From Paracoccus litorisediminis (GTDB taxonomy: Bacteria; Pseudomonadota; Alphaproteobacteria; Rhodobacterales; Rhodobacteraceae), in assembly GCF_009711205.1 (NCBI RefSeq), contig NZ_WMIG01000017.1:1-64000 (forward strand): 64,000 nt of DNA, in the 5' to 3' direction. The notes under the pieces were generated by a model, which was not told where the DNA came from, searched no databases, and saw only the letters and a program-made list of their open reading frames with translations. This document shows, piece after piece, positions 44,689-53,705 of this stretch. Both the position numbers and the translations under genes were made by a program. Within the stretch, counting starts at the first letter, position 1. The number at the start of each line of letters is the position of its first letter.

Positions 44689-46221
44689 TTATTGGTAAAG
44701 CGCGCAGTTATGGGCCTGCGCATAGGCCGCATCGTCCTGAAGTTCAGTCTTTCCGCTTTCGAGGAAACGAATGCGTTGTGCCGAGCCTTCGGCATAGGCG
44801 GGCCAACCGGTCATCGGGGACCCGTCCCCCAATGCGGTCCAATAGCCGGTCATTGCGTCGGCGGTCTTGCGTTGGTCGTCCGAGAGTTGGCCAGAAATCA
44901 GCGTCTCCCAGACATAGGGCAATTCCGCGCTATGGCCCGTACCGATGGGGAAGGATTTCGGGATCGTCATATAGGGGCGGTCGGGGGCAGTCTCGTCGCC
45001 AAATTCATAGAGGTAGAGCGGCACATGACGGCCAAGGTCACCGATGAACGGAGCGATCGCGCATGCACCGGAATCGGTGTCGATATCGGCCTTGGCCTTG
45101 CCCGGCGCGATATCCGCCGACGCCGAATACGCTGCCAGCAGTTTATCGGCGCGGTCCGGGTATTGTTTGCGAACATAGGATTCGTAACTGTCCCGAGAGA
45201 TCGGCTGCAGCAGAAGGTCGTTGCCCTCATACGTCGCCGCCGCTCGTTCGTTGCGTGTGTGACCAAAGATCACCGGCACCTTGTTGAACTGACCGGAAGC
45301 AATGGCCTCCTTGACCGGAACGGGCATTGCGCTGCCGCCCCAGGTCTGAGGCCAGCCGACGCCCGAGGTTTTCTGGGCAGCGATAATCTCGGCCGACGTT
45401 GCTTCGCGAAGACAGGCAAGGCGGTTTTCAGTCTTGTCGCAGCCAAGGGCCGCCACGAATTTCCCGCTATTGGCGATGGCCTCGTCCTTTGGCGTCATCG
45501 GACAGTCGCGTCCGCTTTGGACGATGGCCGCCGAGAATAGTCCCGCCGCGGTTGGTGAGCCCAGAAGCCAGCAGACACCTCGGGCGCCCGCTGATTGCCC
45601 CGCGATGGTCACTCGTTTCGGATCGCCACCGAAGGCCGAGATGTTCTTTTGGACCCAGCGCAGGGCTTCAGCCCGGTCAAGATCGCCATAGTCCCCACTG
45701 CTTTTGCCGTCGCTGGATTCCGCCTCCAGTTCGGGCAGAGCAAGAAAGCCGAGAGCGCCCAACCGATAGTTCACGGTGACAACGACATGCCCGGAACGCG
45801 CCAATCCTTTGGGGTCCCAGTCCACCTTGGAGCCATTCAGCGATCCGCCGCCGTGAAAGCCCACGATCACTGGCAGGTTTTTCGGGTTCGATTGTGGGGC
45901 ATAGACGCTAAGGGAAAGGCAATCCTCGTTCCAGCTGGCCGGATATCCGGGGCGCCAGAAGACCGCCGCCTGAACGCATTCCGCACCGGGATCACTGGCC
46001 TGAAAGGGGGTGTTGAATGGTTTTCGCGCGACCGGAGGCGCCCATCGCAGATCGCCGACAGGAGCCTCGGCATAGGGAATGCCTTGAAACAGCGACAACC
46101 CGTCAACTTCTGTCCCGATGATCGAACCCGCCGGGCTCTCGACCTCCGCAGCCAAAAGGGGCGTCGCGCAAACAAGCATGCAGAGGCCAGCTGCCTTGGG
46201 CAGGTATTTGAACTTATCCAT
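44689..46221 (-). CDS. Type-B carboxylesterase (2 of 3)
   Basis: 510 aa. The signal peptide (GLCMLVCATPLLAAE) is cut near residue 25. The family blocks are FQGIPYAEAPVGDLRW, EDCLSLSVYAP, VGFHGGGS (oxyanion), TIAGQSAGARG (nucleophile), NERAA (acid) and GTGHSAELPYVW (His). Several Cys (CVQA, EDC, CWLL, CDKT, CLRE) could form the disulfides common in this family. It is only distantly similar to its two neighbours, so the trio is not a recent duplication. Confidence 0.85.
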   Translation of the reverse strand: MDKFKYLPKAAGLCMLVCATPLLAAEVESPAGSIIGTEVDGLSLFQGIPYAEAPVGDLRWAPPVARKPFNTPFQASDPGAECVQAAVFWRPGYPASWNEDCLSLSVYAPQSNPKNLPVIVGFHGGGSLNGSKVDWDPKGLARSGHVVVTVNYRLGALGFLALPELEAESSDGKSSGDYGDLDRAEALRWVQKNISAFGGDPKRVTIAGQSAGARGVCWLLGSPTAAGLFSAAIVQSGRDCPMTPKDEAIANSGKFVAALGCDKTENRLACLREATSAEIIAAQKTSGVGWPQTWGGSAMPVPVKEAIASGQFNKVPVIFGHTRNERAAATYEGNDLLLQPISRDSYESYVRKQYPDRADKLLAAYSASADIAPGKAKADIDTDSGACAIAPFIGDLGRHVPLYLYEFGDETAPDRPYMTIPKSFPIGTGHSAELPYVWETLISGQLSDDQRKTADAMTGYWTALGDGSPMTGWPAYAEGSAQRIRFLESGKTELQDDAAYAQAHNCALYQ

Positions 46222-46277
46222 GATTTCCCCTGAATGAGTAGGGCGAAGTGCAGTGTCACTTCGCCCGGATGCCGGGA

Positions 46278-47903
46278 TTAGCCGCCTGTCGAGGCGGTCA
46301 GGATTTCCAGCAGGCCCTTGTCATGCTGCAATCCGACCGTGCTGTAATTGTCGAACAGCATGGTCGCACCGTTTTCCGCAGTATAGGCAGGCCATTCAGG
46401 CAGACCGGCGTGGTTGGGATTGCCCGAGCGCGCGAAGTTGATGAAGGCGCGCGATACGTCATAGGACATCGCTCGGGCATCCATTCCGCCGCCAAAGGCC
46501 TGCGGCACCAGATCGACCGTATACATGGCAAGCGGCACGTCGGCGACATGCCAAGTACCGGCGATCCCGTCGAGAACAGGTGAATCCCACGTGACAAGGT
46601 AATTGTAGACCGGGGCGCTGCCGCTGGCCGCTTTCACTTCCGCAGCCTTCAGCGAGGAGACCCGTTGGGCCGGCGTGAAGAAGGCCAGCCGGGACAAGGG
46701 TTCCTTGGGATAGGCGCGCTTCCACGCCTCGGCAGCGGGTAAGGCCCTGTCGCCATAAAGCTCGGTCAGCTTGGCCATCGTCTTGTCGTCGGGCCACTTG
46801 GTCCAATTATCCGCGAACAGACTGCTGTTGTCGTTGCGGATGATCGTGCTGGATTCGTCCATGACATTGCCGACCATCAGCGGCTTGTCGGCGGCATATT
46901 TCGCCCAGCCCTCGCTGACGGGATCGGCGGGCATGAAGCTGCCATCGACATTGGGACGCCAGTTCACCCCGGTCGCCAACCCGGATTCGTTGATCTGCTT
47001 GATGGCAAGATTCCCCGCTGCAAGCAGATCCTCATAGGGGACTTCACCGATTTTCGAGATCGTCTCGGGGGTAAGGCCCAGATTGGCGATTGTCTTTTCA
47101 CCGACAGCGCTGGCCACTTCGCGGGGGAGGGCGGCGATATTGCCCGCGCCGCTCATCACGATCGCCTTGTCGAACAGGTCCTTCGCATCCGGTGCGCCCA
47201 TCAGGAAGCGCACCTTGCCGCCCCCTCCGGACTGACCCATGATCGTCACGTTCTCGGGGTCGCCTCCGAAAGCCGAGATGTTGGACTGAACCCATTGCAG
47301 CGCCGCCACGATGTCCCGCATGCCGGTATTGGCCGAAGCGGCATAGCTGTCGCCAAAGGCCGAAAGGTCAAGCGCACCCAAGACATTCAGGCGATGGTTC
47401 AGGGTAACCACCACCATATCGCCAAGTCGCGCCATATTGGCACCCTCGTAGGATGCACCCTCGATCGACGAGCCGTTGGTGAATCCGCCTCCATGAAGGA
47501 AGACGAGTACAGGACGCTTGGCATCGTCGTTGATGCCCGGACTCCAGACGTTCAGGAACTGGCATTTCTCGCTTTGCGGAAAGTAGCGATGCGGATTGAA
47601 CTGCTCATCCGTCGCGACCTTATCCATTGCCGGGATCGGGCAGATTTCTCCGTAGTTCATCGCCAGACGCACGCCGTCCCAACTGTCCGGGGGTTGCGGT
47701 GCCATGAAGCGTTCAGCCTTGGCGTAAGGCACGCCACGGTAGGTATAGATCCCATTTTCGATGGCACCTTGAAGTTCGCCTTGCGCGACCTTGACCACAG
47801 CCTGGCCTGCGGATGCCACGAAGCTGTCCTGTGCAAGAACAGGTTGGCCAGCAAGTACGGCCAATCCCAATGCTAAAGAAATTATGCCGGAATTCACTTT
47901 CAT
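46278..47903 (-). CDS. Type-B carboxylesterase (3 of 3)
   Basis: 541 aa. The signal peptide MKVNSGIISLALGLAVLAGQ is cut near VLA-QD. The motifs are TYRGVPYAKAERF, CQFLNVWSPG, VFLHGGGF (oxyanion), TIMGQSGGGGK with the nucleophile Ser, NVMDESST (acid) and GTWHVADVPLAMY (His). GGGAGG precedes the ATG at 47903. It is the first of three same-strand esterase genes with gaps of 56 and about 150 bases, so one transcript is possible. Confidence 0.85.
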   Translation of the reverse strand: MKVNSGIISLALGLAVLAGQPVLAQDSFVASAGQAVVKVAQGELQGAIENGIYTYRGVPYAKAERFMAPQPPDSWDGVRLAMNYGEICPIPAMDKVATDEQFNPHRYFPQSEKCQFLNVWSPGINDDAKRPVLVFLHGGGFTNGSSIEGASYEGANMARLGDMVVVTLNHRLNVLGALDLSAFGDSYAASANTGMRDIVAALQWVQSNISAFGGDPENVTIMGQSGGGGKVRFLMGAPDAKDLFDKAIVMSGAGNIAALPREVASAVGEKTIANLGLTPETISKIGEVPYEDLLAAGNLAIKQINESGLATGVNWRPNVDGSFMPADPVSEGWAKYAADKPLMVGNVMDESSTIIRNDNSSLFADNWTKWPDDKTMAKLTELYGDRALPAAEAWKRAYPKEPLSRLAFFTPAQRVSSLKAAEVKAASGSAPVYNYLVTWDSPVLDGIAGTWHVADVPLAMYTVDLVPQAFGGGMDARAMSYDVSRAFINFARSGNPNHAGLPEWPAYTAENGATMLFDNYSTVGLQHDKGLLEILTASTGG

Positions 47904-49141
47904 TCTCCTCCCGAGTTGAAAGTCAGATGAACGATAAAGGCTGCAAGGCGGGCTGATTGCGAACGAGCCGCCGAGTTAAGAATAATGGAGGTCGCTCTGG
48001 GTAAACCTTCATCCCAAGCCCGACGATGAGAGCGCCGTGCACAAGAGTAACGCACTCGGAAGTCGTCGCAGAATAGGCAGGTATTGAGTTTCAGTTATGC
48101 CATATCGGCATGACCAATCCGGAAACCCCGACTTGTGGCTCTGTCAATCGTGCGAACACGCCGATGCCGTCCTCGGTGGCGGTCACATCTTTTGGCGGGC
48201 TATCGCCGCAGCCGGTATCATACGGCGGGTACTATCGAATGCGTCCACTTGTCGGACCTTTTCTCGGGTCGCTTCGTCCTTGGCCGGTATGAGATCCGCG
48301 GGTTGTGGTCAAACCTTCAGCCCAAAGTTAAGGCTCACCATATAACATTTCATACAAACTTCAGCTTCTCACGTATTTCCGAGGTTACCGCATTGGTACC
48401 CTCAGGGTGCCGATAGCGGACCTCGTGGAACCTCGTCCTCGGCGGAATTTTCCATAGGAAGAGCAAAAATCGGCGGTGCCATCGAAGTGATGGGTCCAAT
48501 GCGCGGCGTCTTTTGTAAACGTCTGAAAAGCTTCGAACCACGGCTGGCTGCTTCGATCCCCGCATCCAGTCGGGCAATCCGTCCGCTTCCATCTGATCCG
48601 GTTCCAAAACCGCGCGATCAAGTCCGCAGTTGAGGCGCTTCAGCTCCACGACGGTAGCGTCAAAATTGCCAGCAGCCTTCGGACGCAGACTGCATTGCTC
48701 GCGATAGATCAGCTCATGATCCAGCTAGTTCCGTCAGGCAACGACCGACAGGTGATCCATCTGTCGCCGCCGCTGCATCTCGTACTATTGGCAACTGGAT
48801 CAGGTTTGTGGCGATTGCTGCGGCGCAGTGAGTTTGCTTTGGTATCGGTCGCATGCTCGAAGCCATCGGGTGGCGACTTGCGGCAACAGCATTCGCTGCG
48901 ACGCGGACGAATTTCGGCGGCAGGTTCAACTGCCCGTCCTTCCCATCCGCCACGGTGAACATGATGGCCGGGGGTAGTGCGGACAAAACCGCCGTTTGCC
49001 GCGCCGGTACGATGAGTCACCGTTGATGGTCCACGGACATGTTACCTTTGCGCGTTGCGCAGGCCAATTTGTGACAAACCCAAGCTATGCGCCGGAGCAG
49101 AAAATTGGCGGACCGCCACATCGTGCGGGCGTCCAGAGGTC
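47904..49141. other. 1.2-kb gene-free, decayed-looking region
   Basis: Neither strand has a sustained coding frame. Short coherent peptides appear on the minus strand (for example LPPAIMFTVADGKDGQLNL near 48970-48910, and TPRIGPITSMAPPIFALPM near 48520-48460), suggesting decayed genes, but none was identified. The left part should contain the esterase promoter. Confidence 0.4.
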
Positions 49142-49155
49142 TGCACTTGTGTGCA
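49142..49155. promoter_or_regulatory. Palindromic operator TGCAC-TTGT-GTGCA (site 1)
   Basis: Perfect 5-bp half-sites with a 4-base spacer, 422 bases before the transporter gene and 231 bases before site 2. It shares TGCACnnnTGTGCA with three other sites in this locus, which points to the LacI protein encoded at 59969-61027. Confidence 0.6.
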
Positions 49156-49372
49156 TTGATCTGCTAAAATCAGCGCCTTGCCAGTAGATATTCGTCATCC
49201 AGAACTGGGTGGAAATGCGGTTACGGCATCGCAAAAGACGGATTGCTTAGGTGCGGTCAGCTGGTTTTACGCCGGAAACTTACTTTCCCTAGCTCAGATC
49301 GACCAAGTCATCGCTACTCGCCACAGGGGCGAACGCAAATCGCCATCGCTGCGGGTACCTACCTCTCATTTA

Positions 49373-49386
49373 TGCACACCTGTGCA
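49373..49386. promoter_or_regulatory. Palindromic operator TGCAC-ACCT-GTGCA (site 2)
   Basis: Here the arms extend to 7 bp (ATGCACA / TGTGCAT, 49372-49387). It abuts a TTGACA -35 box at 49394. Binding at this place could block or loop with site 1 to silence the transporter promoter. Confidence 0.7.
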
Positions 49387-49393
49387 TTTTGTG

Positions 49394-49422
49394 TTGACAG
49401 CCTCCCTCTGTCAGGGAATCCT
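49394..49422 (+). promoter_or_regulatory. Probable promoter of the phosphate-ester transporter operon
   Basis: A consensus TTGACA at 49394-49399 is followed after 17 bases by AATCCT, a weak -10. It lies right after operator site 2 and 140 bases before the first large gene. Confidence 0.45.
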
Positions 49423-49508
49423 AAAGGCAGGGAGAGACGGTGGCGAGGGGGATCGCGACCGGCGGCGGACCCGCGAGGGACCGCAAAACATCTGGGAGGA
49501 GAGTGACC

Positions 49509-49577
49509 TTGCAAGCCATTGCAATTGGTGTCGCCTTGACACATGCGCTGCTGAGGTCCGGCTATGGCCTTGGCTGA
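49509..49577 (+). CDS. Possible leader peptide overlapping the permease start
   Basis: A strong GGGAGGAGAG site lies before a TTG at 49509 (and a GTG at 49503). The frame runs 22 codons (MQAIAIGVALTHALLRSGYG and two more) to a TGA at 49575, past the permease ATG at 49564. The best ribosome-binding site of the leader thus serves this small frame and not the permease directly. It could couple or attenuate permease translation. No homologue is known to me. Confidence 0.35.
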   Translation: MQAIAIGVALTHALLRSGYGLG

Positions 49578-51390
49578 TCAGGACATAACCGGCCCCGTAT
49601 CCGGGCGCGCCCGGTTGCGCTACAGGCTGCGGCTGATGCTGCGCGAGCCGACCACCCTGATCGGCATCCTGATGGCGGCGCTGTTTCTGTATCTGATCGT
49701 GGTGCCGATCCTGTCGATCCTGACGGATGCCGCCAGCGTCCAATTCGGCGATGAGCGGCGGACAGGGGCCGAACTGGGCAGCTTCACCCTTTACTATCTG
49801 CGCCGGGCCTTCACCTCGCCGGTGGCCTATGGCCTGTTCTGGCTGCCCTTGCTGAACACGCTGAAAGTCGGGTTCGGGGCCATCGCGATTTCGGTCGTGG
49901 TAGGGGGCATTCTGGCCTGGCTGATCGCGCGGACCGACATGTTCGGGCGACGCTGGTTCGCCACCGCCCTGATCGTGCCCTATATGCTTCCGGCCTGGAC
50001 CTTTGCGCTGGCCTGGACCACTTTGTTCAAGAACCGCACCATCGGCGGGCAGCCCGGCTGGCTGGAGAGCATGGGCTTCTCGCCGCCCGATTGGCTGGCC
50101 TATGGGCAGTTTCCGATCACCATCATTCTGGCGCTGCATTACACCCCCTTCGTGATCCTGCTGTTCGGCTCGGCGCTGCGGCGCTTTGACAGCCAGCTTG
50201 AGGATTCGGCCCGCATCCTTGGCGCCTCCAGCCGGACCGTGGCCTGGCAGGTGATCCTGCCGCTGATGCGGCCCGCCCTGATGTCGGCGGTGGTGCTGAT
50301 CTTTGCAAAATGCCTAGGCGAGTTCGGCGTGCCCTATGTTCTGGGTCTGCCGGTGAAATTCGACGTGCTGGCGACCTCGCTTTACCGGTCGATCGGGTCG
50401 CGGCAGACCGGCGTTGCCGGGGTGCTGGCCGGGGCCATCATGCTGATCGGCATGATCGCCATTCTGGTCGATGCCTATCTGGCACGCGAGGCCCGACGCT
50501 TTGTCACCGTCGGCTCAAAGGGATCTATGAACCGGGCGTCGCGGTTGAACCGCCTGCGCCTGCCCGCCACCGGCTTTGCCAGCACGATCTTTGTGATCAG
50601 CGTCTGCCTGCCGATCCTGACGCTGGCCCTGTCGACGGTGATGCGGCGGCCCGGCAGCTTTGCGCTGTCGAACTTCACGCTGGATTTCTGGATCGGGCAG
50701 GACCTGCCGACCGTCGCCATGCGCACCGGCATCCTGCTCAGCCCGGATCTGTGGCAGGCGGCGTGGAACACGATCTGGATCGTCGGCATCGCCTCGGTCT
50801 GTTCGGGGGTGCTGGGGATCCTGACCGGCTATGTCGTGGTGCGCACATCGTCCCGGCCGCTGTCGGTCTTTATGCGACAAGTCACCTTCATGCCCTATCT
50901 GGTCCCGGGCATCGCCTTTGCCGCCGCCTATCTGTCGCTTTTCGCGGTGGCGCGGGGGCCGGTTCCGGCGCTTTACGGCACGACGATGATCCTGATCTTG
51001 GCTTTGATGGCCGATCAGATGCCCTATGCGTCGCGCGCCGGGATCTCGGCGATGATGCAACTGGGCAAGGACCCCGAGGAAGCAGCCCAGGTCGTCGGCG
51101 CGGGATGGTTGCGCCGCATGACCTCGGTGGTGATCCCGATCCAGAAAGGGTCGCTGGTCACCGGGGTGCTGCTGCCCTTCATCTCGGGGATCAAGGGCCT
51201 GTCGCTTTTCGTCATCCTTGCGGTGCCAGCGACCGATGTGCTGACCACCTTCTCGCTGCGTCTGGTCGATTACAACTACACCCAAGCCGCGAATGCGGTG
51301 GTGCTGATCATTGCGGGCATTGCCTACGGCGGAACGCTGCTGGCGCAAAAGCTGACCCGCACCAATCTTGCTGAAGGACTTGGAAGCTGA
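49564..51390 (+). CDS. Two-domain ABC transporter permease (AfuB/FbpB-like)
   Basis: 608 aa with about 12 helices in two homologous halves, so one chain forms the pore. Coupling loops appear in each half: LEDSARILGASSRTVAWQVI (about 215) and PEEAAQVVGAGWLRRMTSVV (about 510). This architecture is that of FbpB/AfuB. AfuABC was shown in Actinobacillus to import hexose phosphates although it is FbpABC-like in sequence. The phosphatase genes downstream favour phosphate esters here over iron. It overlaps the ATPase start by one base. Confidence 0.88.
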   Translation: MALADQDITGPVSGRARLRYRLRLMLREPTTLIGILMAALFLYLIVVPILSILTDAASVQFGDERRTGAELGSFTLYYLRRAFTSPVAYGLFWLPLLNTLKVGFGAIAISVVVGGILAWLIARTDMFGRRWFATALIVPYMLPAWTFALAWTTLFKNRTIGGQPGWLESMGFSPPDWLAYGQFPITIILALHYTPFVILLFGSALRRFDSQLEDSARILGASSRTVAWQVILPLMRPALMSAVVLIFAKCLGEFGVPYVLGLPVKFDVLATSLYRSIGSRQTGVAGVLAGAIMLIGMIAILVDAYLAREARRFVTVGSKGSMNRASRLNRLRLPATGFASTIFVISVCLPILTLALSTVMRRPGSFALSNFTLDFWIGQDLPTVAMRTGILLSPDLWQAAWNTIWIVGIASVCSGVLGILTGYVVVRTSSRPLSVFMRQVTFMPYLVPGIAFAAAYLSLFAVARGPVPALYGTTMILILALMADQMPYASRAGISAMMQLGKDPEEAAQVVGAGWLRRMTSVVIPIQKGSLVTGVLLPFISGIKGLSLFVILAVPATDVLTTFSLRLVDYNYTQAANAVVLIIAGIAYGGTLLAQKLTRTNLAEGLGS

Positions 51391-52538
51391 TGCCCGACAT
51401 CATTCTCAGCAATGTGCAGAAATCCTATGGTGGCAGCGGACCCAACGCCGTCAGCGATCTGAACCTGCATATAGGCAATGGCGAATTCATGTGCCTGCTT
51501 GGCCCGTCGGGCTGCGGCAAGACGACGACCCTGCGCATGATCGCCGGGCTGGAAAACCTGACCGATGGCGAGATCCGCATCGGCGAACAGGTGATCGACA
51601 GCCCCGCGCAGGGCAAGTTCGTCGGCCCGGAAAAGCGCGGCATGGGGCTGGTCTTTCAATCCTATGCCCTGTGGCCGCATCTGACGATTGAGCGCAATAT
51701 CGACTTCGGCCTGCGCCTGCGCAAACTTCCCAAGCCCGAGCGCGAGGCACGGGTGGCCAAGGTCATGGCCGCATTGGGGATCGAGAAATATCGCGGTCGC
51801 TATCCCAGCCAATTGTCGGGCGGGCAGCAGCAGCGGGTGGCGCTAGCACGGATGCTGGCGGTCAATCCCGGCGTGCTGTTGCTGGACGAGCCGCTGTCAA
51901 ACCTTGACGCCCGGCTGCGACTGGAAATGCGGGCAGAACTTAAGCGCATCCATGCCGAATTCCACACCACCATCATCTTCGTCACCCATGACCAATGGGA
52001 GGCGATGACGCTGGCCACCTCGATTGCGGTGATGAATGAGGGCACATTGCAGCAAATAGGCTCTCCGAATGACATCTACGAACGCCCGGCGAACCGTTTC
52101 GTCGCGGAATTCGTCGGCAGCCCGCCGATCAACGTGATCGAGATGGGCAAGGGTCACGCTTTGGACCGCGCCGCGCAGGATTGGCTGCGCCCGCGTCTGG
52201 GCGATGCGGCACGCGTCGGCTCGGTCGGGCTGCGGCCCGAGGCGCTGCAGCTTGCCTCATCCGAGGCGGGCGTTCCGGCGGGCAGCTTTGCCCATCCCGC
52301 CACGGTGACCGGCATCCTGCCCACGGGCGGAAGCTGGATCATCGAGCTGAATGTCGAGGGCCGCGTGATTTTTCTGACCACGACAAGCTGTCCGACCCTG
52401 ACCGGCGGAGAAGCGGTCTGGCTATATGCCCGACCGACCGCGATTCATGCCTTCGATGGCGACGGTCAGCGCTTGGCGGGCGCGGATGAGGCCTTGGCCC
52501 GCGCCGAAGGCGGCGTCCAGATCGTCCGCAAGGCCTGA
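51390..52538 (+). CDS. ABC transporter ATPase (AfuC/FbpC-like)
   Basis: 382 aa. Walker A is LGPSGCGKTT (38-46), the Q-loop FQSYALWPH is near 90, the signature LSGGQQQR near 140, Walker B LLLDEP near 160 and the His switch VTHDQWEA near 195; a TOBE-like region follows from about 240. It starts on the last base of the permease stop (TGATG). All residues needed for ATP hydrolysis are present. Confidence 0.9.
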   Translation: MPDIILSNVQKSYGGSGPNAVSDLNLHIGNGEFMCLLGPSGCGKTTTLRMIAGLENLTDGEIRIGEQVIDSPAQGKFVGPEKRGMGLVFQSYALWPHLTIERNIDFGLRLRKLPKPEREARVAKVMAALGIEKYRGRYPSQLSGGQQQRVALARMLAVNPGVLLLDEPLSNLDARLRLEMRAELKRIHAEFHTTIIFVTHDQWEAMTLATSIAVMNEGTLQQIGSPNDIYERPANRFVAEFVGSPPINVIEMGKGHALDRAAQDWLRPRLGDAARVGSVGLRPEALQLASSEAGVPAGSFAHPATVTGILPTGGSWIIELNVEGRVIFLTTTSCPTLTGGEAVWLYARPTAIHAFDGDGQRLAGADEALARAEGGVQIVRKA

Positions 52539-52558
52539 CATCTCGAATGGAGAAGAAG

Positions 52559-53647
52559 ATGAAATTAATCAGCGGGTTCGCCTTGGTGCTGGGCATGGCC
52601 TCGGCCGCTCAGGCCCAGGATCTTGATCTGGACGCCTTGATTGCGGCGGCCAAGGCCGAGCCGCCGACCACAGCCTATGCGGTGACCGGCAAAATCGTGG
52701 ATACGGCGGCGGCGTTCAACGCGAAATACGGGCTGAACCTGACCGGCAAGAAGGTGAATGAGGCCGGGCAGGTTGATCTGCTGATCCGCGAAAATCAGGC
52801 GGGCAATGTGACGGGCTCAATCTCATTGGCCTCGGATGCGGCGGTGATCGTCACCGACCTGATCGCGAAGGGGGTGGTGGAAAGCTGGGTGCCCGAGGAT
52901 ATCGCGCCGCATCTTGCCCCCGACGCGCGTGATCCGCTGGTCGTGGTCAGCGATCCCCATGTCTGGGCCTATAATGCCGAATTGGGCGCGACCTGCCCGG
53001 TCACAAACATCTGGCAGCTGACCGATCCCGAATGGAACCGGCGGGTGGCGATGATGGACCCGCTCGAAAAGCCCGCTTATGCCGATTGGTTCAATCAGCT
53101 GGCCGAACATCACGACGCGGAAATGGCGGCGGCCTATGCGGCGCATTACGGCAAGCCGTTCGAGGGGGGCAGTGCCACCGAAGCTTGGGTCAAGGCCTTT
53201 GCCGCGAACGGCCCGCTGGTTGCCGACAGTTCAGGCGTGTCGGATGCGATCGGCGCGCCGGGGCAGGAAAAGCCGTTCTTCGGCATGCTGTCCACGGCCA
53301 AGTTCCGCGACAACCATGACAAGGGCTACAAGCTGGCGATTTGCGCCGGGATGAAGCCCTTTGCCGGCTGGCTGTATCCGGGCCTTGGGGTGATTGCCAA
53401 GGCATCGCCCGCGCCTAATACCGCAAAGCTTTTCCTGCATTACCTGCTGACCGAGGAAGGCATCGCGGCGCAAAGCGTCGATGGCAAATTGCCCGCCGAT
53501 CCCCGCATCGGCCTGCCCGCCGAGGAAGCCTCGGGCATAGCTGCCCATCTGCAGCAGCTGATGGTCTGGAACACCGCGGCCTCGCCCTCGGATCTGGGGC
53601 GCAGGCAGGATTGGCAGGATCTGTGGATGACCGAATTGAAGCGCTGA
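52559..53647 (+). CDS. AfuA/FbpA-like periplasmic binding protein (1 of 3)
   Basis: 362 aa. The signal peptide MKLISGFALVLGMASAAQAQ is followed by DLDALIAAAKAEPPTTAYAV, the opening shared by all three paralogs. Later shared blocks are CPVTNIWQLTDPEWNRRV and YADWFNQLAE. The ATG at 52559 has GGAG at 6-nt spacing; an ATG four codons earlier overlaps that site. In the shared second-strand motif this copy has VTGKIVDTA where the others have DSTGKI(T/V)DMA, so its ligand may differ. Confidence 0.85.
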   Translation: MKLISGFALVLGMASAAQAQDLDLDALIAAAKAEPPTTAYAVTGKIVDTAAAFNAKYGLNLTGKKVNEAGQVDLLIRENQAGNVTGSISLASDAAVIVTDLIAKGVVESWVPEDIAPHLAPDARDPLVVVSDPHVWAYNAELGATCPVTNIWQLTDPEWNRRVAMMDPLEKPAYADWFNQLAEHHDAEMAAAYAAHYGKPFEGGSATEAWVKAFAANGPLVADSSGVSDAIGAPGQEKPFFGMLSTAKFRDNHDKGYKLAICAGMKPFAGWLYPGLGVIAKASPAPNTAKLFLHYLLTEEGIAAQSVDGKLPADPRIGLPAEEASGIAAHLQQLMVWNTAASPSDLGRRQDWQDLWMTELKR

Positions 53648-53705
53648 CACCAACGGACCCGTCGTCGAGGAGGGCGCGGATCCGTTCAAACGAGGGAGGG
53701 GAATG

